Assembly (NCBI RefSeq): GCF_938030145.1
Contig: NZ_CALHGM010000045.1
Span: 18,599 to 82,598 of the forward strand
Direction: 5' to 3'
DNA from: an uncultured Campylobacter sp.
GTDB taxonomy: Bacteria > Campylobacterota > Campylobacteria > Campylobacterales > Campylobacteraceae
Length of the DNA stretch: 64,000 nt
A program made the translations under genes and the position numbers. Below, piece by piece: positions 57,459 through 64,000 of the stretch. Positions within the stretch are counted from its first letter, which is position 1. Every line of letters starts with the position of its first letter. Under the pieces are notes generated by a model. It did not search any database and was not told the origin of the DNA. It was given only the letters and a program-made list of their open reading frames with translations.

Positions 57459-59609
57459 TTAAAATTTATAAACGAAGCGCAATCCCGCGTTGATCCCTTC
57501 TTTCTTGCCGCTTAAACCCTCTAGTTTCAAGGAAGTATCCAGCTTGCCGCTCGAATACTTCGCGCCGATCTCGCCGATAGCGGTATTGCCCTTGACGCTC
57601 GCGGCATCAATATCCATAGCGTAGGTACTATTATAGCCGCCGATCTTGCCTTTAAATTCTCGCTCGAAAGCGGCTCCCGCGAAAAGCTCCACGTTATCGC
57701 TTACGTCGAAATTAAATCGAGCGCCTGCCCTGCTTCTTACAGAATCGATACCCTCCAGCTTGATGCCCTCGCCCAAGACCTCCGTTTTCTTAGAATCGAT
57801 ATGCGTATAAAAGCCCTTGACATAAACGTCCGCATTGAGATTAGCGCTCAGCTCGAAAATCTTGCCGAGGGCTAAATTTGCCCCGTAGTAGGTTCTCGTT
57901 ACGTCGTATTCGGCCCTTCCCGAGGCCAGAGAAGCCTCGTAGTCCGATTTGATACGACCGATTTTGGCTCCCGATTTGGCATAGAAATTTTCCGCCAAGT
58001 CGAATTCGCTCACAATGCCCGCCCCCGCGTATTTGAGATCGCCGCTGCCTTTGACGGCGAAATCATTGAAGCTCTCATATTTACCGCCGCCCGTTTCTAC
58101 GTATCCTCCCAGGCTCGCGCCGTCCCCAATACGGCCCATCGCTCCTGCGAGCACGGAGATACCTTTGTTTTCTACATAGGAGCCGGAATTGTAGCGCATA
58201 TTAAAACCTCCCGCATACGCAAACGTTCCGTCTGCGGTATCCGTTATTCCCGAAAGGATATCGTCGCTTTGATTTATCGCGCCCAGCACCGCGGCGCCGG
58301 TTTCCAGCGTATTTTTATTTTGCGCCATTAGCTTCGCTCCGATTCGATCGGAATTCGGCAGAGGCTGCGGATCGGGATTTATCGTGATTTTGGTTACGTC
58401 GGCGATCAGGTCTTTATCGTCGTTAGCGCTACGCAAGGCGAATGTATAGGCAGTCGAAAGCCCGCTTTGAACTAACTGTTCGGAGTGGTTAGCCATATCG
58501 CCGAATTTTATCCCACTTGCGGTTTTTATGAGATTTACGCGATCGCCCGATTTGAGCTTATCCGCTCCGTTTGCTATACCCACGCCGATAGTCGCTTTGC
58601 TTATATCGGTTAGCTCGCCGCTTACTAAATTTAAAATCGTCTCGTCGTTTGCGGTATCCGCGGCTAGATAGAAATTGAGTTTTTCAAAGCCCGCGATCGA
58701 TTTAAACGTATCGTTTTTGCCGTAGACGTTGAAAGTGTTGCCGCTTAATTTTTGGTTTTCCCGACCGAATGCGACGCAGAGATCCAATCGGCTCCAATCT
58801 TTATCGCGGACATATACGTTAAGCACGTTATCTCTCGCTTCCGCACCGTCGTGTGCCCACATTATATTTGCAACGTCTATCCTACCGCGAAGATCGTCCG
58901 CATCTTTGAGATTTACGACGTTGTTCGTAAGCTTACTATTTCCCCATGCAAATGCGGCCCGCATAGCGCTCAACGAATCGCCGATCGTGCCGCCGTTGAT
59001 ATTTAAAACGTTACCATCGGCGGTGCCGCTATTGCCGAGATACGCAGTGGTAAAGGTAGTCGTTAAACGTTCGCCTTTGGTACCGTTGATATTAAGCGTA
59101 TTTTCATTCGCCGCACCTCCATTGATATCTACAACCGAAAGACCGTGATAAATCATAGTGCCGTTTAAATTTAAGACATTTTTCGTAGCCGTAGCTCTAC
59201 CGTTTGATTCAACGAGATGCGTTTTCCTGAGCTCACCGCCGTTTAGATTCAGTGTATTTTCGCTAAATACGGTACCGTCCTGCTGCGAGGAAGCTACGTT
59301 TATACTATTGAGCGTACCGCCGTTCATCGTCAAAGCATTGCCCTTAAGCGTCTGATCGGCTGCCGTGGCGCTATTTACGATGATATTATTCAACGGGGAA
59401 TTATCGCTCGGTTGGCTATCGAGCATAATTATCTGCGCGGCGGTCGGATTTTTTACCGTTAGGGTTCCGTCGTCGACATCTTTTTCATAGGCGTCGTAAT
59501 TATTTAAATCCGTGGTTTTATCGATCGTAAGCGGATTCGCAACGGGTATGGCGTAAAGTTGGCCGGCGAGCGCCAAAGATAAACTCGCGCCGATAGTTTT
59601 ACTGTGCAT
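57459..59609 (-). CDS. Autotransporter (type V secreted) outer-membrane protein
   Basis: The 716-residue protein starts with a signal peptide (MHSKTIGASLSLALAGQLYA). Residues 60-330 form a passenger domain with many NVLNLNGG / NTLNINGG repeats, typical of a right-handed beta-helix. The last 270 residues (from about AAVLGAINQSDDILSG) form the translocator barrel, ending INAGLRFVYKF with a terminal aromatic residue. It likely displays an adhesin-like passenger on the surface. The ATG at 59609 is chosen because GGAGGAG precedes it. Confidence 0.88.
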   Translation of the reverse strand: MHSKTIGASLSLALAGQLYAIPVANPLTIDKTTDLNNYDAYEKDVDDGTLTVKNPTAAQIIMLDSQPSDNSPLNNIIVNSATAADQTLKGNALTMNGGTLNSINVASSQQDGTVFSENTLNLNGGELRKTHLVESNGRATATKNVLNLNGTMIYHGLSVVDINGGAANENTLNINGTKGERLTTTFTTAYLGNSGTADGNVLNINGGTIGDSLSAMRAAFAWGNSKLTNNVVNLKDADDLRGRIDVANIMWAHDGAEARDNVLNVYVRDKDWSRLDLCVAFGRENQKLSGNTFNVYGKNDTFKSIAGFEKLNFYLAADTANDETILNLVSGELTDISKATIGVGIANGADKLKSGDRVNLIKTASGIKFGDMANHSEQLVQSGLSTAYTFALRSANDDKDLIADVTKITINPDPQPLPNSDRIGAKLMAQNKNTLETGAAVLGAINQSDDILSGITDTADGTFAYAGGFNMRYNSGSYVENKGISVLAGAMGRIGDGASLGGYVETGGGKYESFNDFAVKGSGDLKYAGAGIVSEFDLAENFYAKSGAKIGRIKSDYEASLASGRAEYDVTRTYYGANLALGKIFELSANLNADVYVKGFYTHIDSKKTEVLGEGIKLEGIDSVRSRAGARFNFDVSDNVELFAGAAFEREFKGKIGGYNSTYAMDIDAASVKGNTAIGEIGAKYSSGKLDTSLKLEGLSGKKEGINAGLRFVYKF

Positions 59610-60108
59610 TTTGAACTCCTCCATAAATGCGAGATGAAATAGCGGCAAGCGAACTCAATTTAGCGACGCTTTTGCACGCTAAAATTTGAAATGTATTATA
59701 CTCCTATCAATATTAGAGAATTATTAACTATTAAATTTTTAAAGTAGCATTAAAAAATATTCGTTTTGCGGCGTAAATTTAAAGCACAAACGCAATAAAT
59801 TTCGCTCAATTTACATTGTGAAATCGCAAAAATCGCCCATCCTCAAGAAACGAATTTAGCATCACGCCGGCGCATAAATTTGCAGCGCAACGGTAACGCC
59901 GAATTGATGCTGCGGGCTCGTAGCAAATGCCCCGCGATATTGGTAAATTTCCGAGCGCGATTGCGTTAGACGGTCGCTTTGCGCCGAAAATACGAGCGTT
60001 AAATTTGACGCTCGCGGCAAAATCAAGTGCAGCTTCGAGCCGGCCCGATCGTAGACGGCATCGGAAGCAATACGGCGCGTAAAGCCTTAAATTTCGGCGC
60101 GGAGCCGT
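59610..60108. other. Intergenic stretch with the autotransporter promoter
   Basis: About 500 bp between the ept pseudogene and the autotransporter. A TATAAT on the minus strand lies at 59695-59700, 86 bp before the autotransporter ATG; its -35 box is unclear. The rest is AT-rich in the first half and GC-rich in the second, without a supported gene. Confidence 0.5.
59695..59700 (-). promoter_or_regulatory. -10 box of the autotransporter gene
   Basis: TATAAT read on the minus strand with an upstream TTGATAGGAG stretch. It would give a leader of about 75-80 nt before the ribosome site. Confidence 0.45.
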
Positions 60109-61854
60109 TTACCGCCCGTATCCTCCCCTACCTTTTAAATTTTCGTCGTAATCCACCCCGTTCGTCATTCGCCTGCGCGAAGCGTCAAATTCATCGCGCA
60201 GCGGGCTTTTGCGCACGTTAAACTGCAGCGGCTCTATGCCTAAAATATCGGCGAGCACGTGAGCCAGATTGTCGCTCATAAAAGGCTCGTCCTTCGCCGC
60301 GCCTATGCGTCGCCAAAGCTCCGCATGATCGGCAATAAAGCTTTTTGAAGCGATGAAAAGCAGCGGAATTTCGTAGGTGAATCGGGTATTGATGTTGTGC
60401 CCGATGAGGCCGTTTTGCTCATAGATATTCTCTCCGTGATCGCTGAGATAGACGATGAGGCTGTCCTCATCCGATAAATTTCATTCACCACGTAGTCGTT
60501 ATACAGCACGCTGTTATCGTAGCACGCGAGGGCGACCTTTTGCTTTTGCGTAAACGGTAAGGCGATATCGTCGCTTTTAAATTTATCAAATTCCTCGGGA
60601 TAGCGTTTTTTATAGTCCATATGATTTCCCATGAGATGCACGACGTAGAAATTTCGCTCGCGCTGCGATTTTTTCGCCTCTTTGATGATCGGCAGCAGCG
60701 CGCCGTCGTGCGCGACTCGCATGCTATCGAGCTGATCGCTTGTGGAAAGAAAGATGCTTTTTTTCGGCGCGATCGGCGGCACTTTTTGCGCTAAGGGCAA
60801 ATTTGCCGAAGGCTTCTTGATTGCTGATCCACATCGTGCTAAAGCCGCTCAGCGCGAACATATCGATAATGCTAAGGCTCTCAAACCACGGCCTTTCGCG
60901 CTCGCTTTCGTAGTCGCTGAAATTAAGTATCCGCATCAGCGCGGGATTGGCCGCGCCGTAGCACGAAACAGTATCGCTAAATTTAATAAGCAGCCCCCGC
61001 CGCTGCAGATCGTTTAGCAAAGGCGTCGTATCTTTGCCGTATCCGTAAAGCGACATATGGCCGCGCTGCAGGCTCTCGCCGATAATCAGCACGACGTTTT
61101 TAATCTGCGTTGCGTTAAAATCAAGCGCGGAATTCGCCCGCTTCGCCTCGTCGTAGCCACGCTCGATGCTTTGCAGATCGGCAAGGAAATTTGCATCGCC
61201 GAGATAATCTTTTACGACGAACGCGAACTCAAGCGGAGCGTATGTGCCGAGCGTCGCGCGATAACGCTCGCCACCGCTTGCGATTTTGGTCGCCGTAAAA
61301 ATGCAAAAAATGACCACACAAATCGGATAGATCACGCTAAATGCGGCTCGCAGCCTCGCGCTGCACGAGCTTTTTTTAAACTTCAGCGCGACAAACGTCG
61401 CGGTCGCGAATGCGAGCAAAGAGCAGATCACGCCCGCGCTGAGAAATTGCGCGGCGAATTCCTTACTTTCGTTCGCATCGGTGTGGATTATCGCATCGAG
61501 CGCGACGACGTTAAAAGCGGAGTCGAAAAAAATGACCAAAAAGAGCGAGATAGCCGCACAAAGCGCATTGATCGCCAGCGCGAACAGAGCGGCAAGCCCG
61601 AAAAATCTTCTAAAAACGACGAAGCAGAGATGAAAGATGAGCAAATTTATGATCAAAATGCAGCAAAAATCCTCAAAGATCCGCGAAAATATGCGATCTT
61701 CCACGCCGTAAAAGTAATACGCCCGCGCCGCGCAAACGATCAAATTAAGCGCGACGACGAGCCAAAATACACCCACCGCGCCGCATAGGCCGAAATAAAA
61801 TTTCGGCGCGGGCGCAAGCAGAGCCCTCGCTTTATCAAGTAGTAGTTGAACCAT
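60109..61854 (-). pseudogene. Phosphoethanolamine transferase (EptA/EptC-like), two frameshifts
   Basis: The intact product would be about 580 residues with five N-terminal membrane helices and a periplasmic sulfatase-fold domain that adds phosphoethanolamine to lipid A or other surface molecules. VVLIIGESLQRGHMSLYGYGKDTTP holds the catalytic Thr; YLSDHGENIYEQNG holds the metal ligands. The frame shifts at the run of seven T at 60758-60764 (six would restore it) and again near 60471-60478, where one base seems missing. All three parts are conserved, so the damage is recent, a sequencing error, or partly phase-variable. Confidence 0.8.
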
Positions 61855-62453
61855 TTTTGCTCTTTATTTTTAAATTTACATCTGCCACATCGCTGGAACC
61901 GCTGCGGCGCAGTCTCGCATCCACAAATTGTGCCGCGCCGAAATCTCTACCGCGAAATTGAGCGCGTCTGTTTTTGCGCCGCGATCGGCGAATTTTTGCG
62001 CGACACGATGCCGCAAGGCAAATTTTACCTGCCGAAATTTGAATGCGGTGAAATTGATGCGACATTTTCTGTTGCGAAATTTGCCGCACGGCGCGCTTCC
62101 TAAACGGCAAAATTCCGTGCCGTGCCGCGTATCAAAAATACGACGCGATTGAGCGCATAAATTTAAATCCGCAAGACGCCGCACCAAAAACAACTGCCGC
62201 GCGCAAATCCCACGCACAGACGCACGCTCGCGCAGAATTTACGCGCAAAATGCAAGCCCGCTTTTTGCATCAAATTTATGCAGCGGGTATTTGCGCGAAA
62301 TTTCGCAGCAGCCCAGAGCGTGCAAATTTCACGCTGAGCAAACGTGCATGTACGAGGCGCTAACGTATCGAAATTTCGCAGCGAATGCGTGAAATTTCTC
62401 GGCGCGAGCGCATCACCAAATTTCATCACCAAATTTTCGCCGGCCGAATTACC
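61855..62453. other. Long intergenic stretch, no gene supported
   Basis: About 600 bp rich in GCGAAATTT-type words. Several open frames exist on both strands, but their products are Arg/Cys-rich and without ribosome sites, as expected for chance frames in this DNA. Confidence 0.55.
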
Positions 62454-62906
62454 TTACTCGTAGCCGAAAATTTTAATCCCCGTATCGCTCTGCTCGTAGC
62501 GTAGCGCGGGGATTTTTTGCAGTAGATTTTTTAGCTTTTCCAGATCGTTTTTTCGCCCGCCGTCAAAGCCTCGCGGCACCCACACCCACGCGATCTCGTC
62601 GTATGCAAACGAGCCCACCGAAAAACTAGCTCGCTTTGAGCCCGCCTCCCATTTGGAGGAGTTTTTGATCGCGTAGAAGTTCGGATAGAGGATTTTTTTG
62701 ATGATGAAGCATTTGCAAAATTTAAAATCCGCAAAAAACTCCGCCCACGTCGCATCCTCGGTAAAATAGCCCTTCGCGCGCAGGCGCTTTTTCTCTTTGC
62801 GCAGCCTGATCGGCTCATAAAATCGCTGCCAAGCCCTTGCGCAGGCATCCATAAACGCAAGCATGCGGGCGAAGTAAATTTTAAAAAGCGCCTTAAAAAG
62901 CTCCAT
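62454..62906 (-). CDS. Unknown protein next to DUF4230 gene
   Basis: The 150-residue protein has an amphipathic or membrane-associated N-terminus (LFKALFKIYFARMLAFMDACARAW), a basic stretch (RLRKEKKRLRAKGYF) and a globular C-terminus with FAYDEIAWVWVPRGFDGG. Its ATG follows the DUF4230 stop directly (TAGATG), so they form a pair. No family recognised. Confidence 0.65.
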   Translation of the reverse strand: MELFKALFKIYFARMLAFMDACARAWQRFYEPIRLRKEKKRLRAKGYFTEDATWAEFFADFKFCKCFIIKKILYPNFYAIKNSSKWEAGSKRASFSVGSFAYDEIAWVWVPRGFDGGRKNDLEKLKNLLQKIPALRYEQSDTGIKIFGYE

Positions 62907-63620
62907 CTACTTCTCGATCTGCGATTTTAGCGACTTATCGATTGCGATCTCGCTGCTTGCGATGTCTATCGTCTCAAGTGCCTTGTCCTGGAAGATAAAT
63001 CCGACCTCCTTCGCGCCGAAGCTCTTGGCGATCGCCTCCAGCGTGTCGGTCGCGGATTTATGGATCTTGCCGCCCAGATCGTTGATGATTTTTAGCGAGA
63101 GCTGCTTGACCTCGTCCTTGGCGTCGTCGATGAGGCGGTTTTTATCGCTCTCGTCAAAGCTCGCGCCGAATAGCCCGTTTAGCGAATCGGGCAGCAGAAA
63201 CGGCAGCAGCTTGGCGTTTTTCTCGTCGTAAATTTTCATATCTTTGATCGAGTATTTGTATTTGCACGGCGGCATCTTGATCTCGTAGCGATCCTCGCCC
63301 TGCGGTAGTATCGCAAAGCCGGGGCTTAGCAGGTCGTAAACGAACTCGATCTCAAACTCGAAGATGATGGCGATCTGCTTTTTCGTCATCAGCGGCGAGA
63401 CGAGCGAGCCCAGCAGCCCGCTGCCTACGTTTTGCTTACGCGTGACGATCTCTTTGGAGTAAATTTTAAAAACGCTCAGCTCGCCGATACTTTTAAGCCG
63501 CGTGATGTCGGTGGCGATCTGCGGCTTGCCCGCCTGCTCGCCGCTTTTGCGCATCTTAAAAAACATAAAAACCAAGATGCAAAATATCACTAAATTTAGA
63601 AGAAAAGCAAAATTTTCCAA
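62907..63620 (-). CDS. DUF4230 membrane-anchored protein
   Basis: The 237-residue protein has one N-terminal membrane helix (FLLNLVIFCILVFMFFKM). Its soluble domain carries the DUF4230 pattern: ELSVFKIYSKEIVTRKQN, IAIIFEFEIEFVYDL and a C-terminal helical part (DAKDEVKQLSLKIINDLG, TLEAIAKSFGAKEVGF). DUF4230 proteins are of unknown function and face the periplasm or cell surface. It is the first gene of the pair with the 150-residue protein. Confidence 0.75.
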   Translation of the reverse strand: MENFAFLLNLVIFCILVFMFFKMRKSGEQAGKPQIATDITRLKSIGELSVFKIYSKEIVTRKQNVGSGLLGSLVSPLMTKKQIAIIFEFEIEFVYDLLSPGFAILPQGEDRYEIKMPPCKYKYSIKDMKIYDEKNAKLLPFLLPDSLNGLFGASFDESDKNRLIDDAKDEVKQLSLKIINDLGGKIHKSATDTLEAIAKSFGAKEVGFIFQDKALETIDIASSEIAIDKSLKSQIEK

Positions 63621-64000
63621 ATTTCATCCTTTAAAATTTTATCGGTATTTTAGCAAAATACGGCGCCGATTTGTAGTGCAATTGAAATTTTACGATTTTT
63701 ACGGCAAGAAATTTTAAAATCGCGAAAGAAATTTTAAAGAAGCGAGCCGCGATTATAAAATTTAACGCGGACGTAGTCCGCACCACCGCTAGCGTCGTCG
63801 GGGGATGGGTGGGGTTTGTGGGCGAGCGCAGCAATGCGGTGCTGCGGGGCAGCGCCGCCTCTGCGAGAAGTGTGACCTCGCAATTGGGGCCTCCTTCCCG
63901 CCCCGAGAGAAATACACAAAGAGCTAAAAATACTAAAATTTAACATAGTGAAATCTTTATAAATTCGAGCCCGCGTATGCGTTACACATAATCCGTAAGG
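63621..64000. other. Right-edge noncoding stretch with GC-rich block
   Basis: AT-rich DNA to 63765 with the promoter region of the DUF4230 gene, then a G-rich block at 63770-63900 containing the hairpin GCGGAC-GTA-GTCCGC and runs such as GGGGGATGGGTGGGG. No gene is supported; it could be a structured RNA edge or an intergenic repeat. Confidence 0.4.

Noticed and set aside
61835..62432. Several open frames on both strands in the spacer before the unknown protein at 62454
   Set aside because: Products are Arg-, Cys- and Ala-rich without ribosome sites or domain features; typical chance frames in GC-rich spacer DNA.

Overview
The window looks like a chromosomal segment of a Campylobacter, probably one of the higher-GC oral species (C. 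gracilis / rectus / showae type). The reasons are the rpsB-tsf-ABC ATPase-acidic protein order known from Campylobacter, a small periplasmic cytochrome c, AAATTT-rich intergenic DNA and Campylobacter-like protein sequences. Species identity is an inference, and every gene name rests on reading motifs, not on a database search.

Host left flank (1-13034): an acidic repeat protein cut by the window edge, an ABC ATPase, tsf and rpsB on the minus strand; a secreted Sel1-repeat protein; pgeF and a riboflavin synthase with an unusual 60-residue insert; a cytochrome c; an ABC exporter; a membrane protein; mnmG; bioB; and a small lipoprotein.

Previous integration event (about 13035-54194): a complete-looking 41 kb prophage inserted at the 3' end of a tRNA-Glu(CTC) gene. 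Near-identical att repeats lie at 13035-13057 and 54171-54194, and both prophage ends carry paired TTATACA boxes. Its late operon (31607 back to 13175, minus strand) runs small terminase, large terminase, portal, scaffold, ejection-type proteins including a 1320-residue giant, an SU10-like major capsid protein, tail fibre and a lysis block (spanin-like pair, holin, DUF5675, GH24 lysozyme). No tape measure, sheath or baseplate was recognised, so a short-tailed phage is likely. A rightward module at 31695-33736 (HTH regulator, consensus promoter with operator repeats, two unknown genes, a second tyrosine recombinase) interrupts the leftward pattern. A leftward early operon (37861-33733) carries a Bro-N/KilA-C protein, a replication protein with internal 21-bp iterons, a DNA methyltransferase, an HNH nuclease and a DUF1064 nuclease.

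The immunity region is centred on Cro-like and S24/LexA-type CI-like regulators (38775-39903). To its right are three exported proteins and a conserved 48-aa protein, then a roughly 300-nt strongly structured non-coding element (41451-41766), very small basic and ribbon-helix-helix proteins and a stand-alone HEPN-type abortive infection gene. The rightward early region (42898-52858) holds DinD-like, Rha/KilA-C and other antirepressor-like genes, an ERF annealase, a YqaJ exonuclease, SSB and about fifteen small unknown genes, ending at an AlpA/excisionase-like protein that converges on the P4-type integrase.

Host right flank (54195-64000): a secreted RTX-like/ankyrin protein, a membrane protein, an autotransporter, a phosphoethanolamine transferase gene broken by two frameshifts, an unknown protein and a DUF4230 protein, separated by long AT-rich intergenic stretches.

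The most interesting material is the structured RNA locus beside the HEPN abortive infection gene, the operator-controlled second recombinase module, the giant virion protein with a nuclease-like C-terminal part, and a duplicated 28-bp palindrome upstream of the portal and capsid genes.
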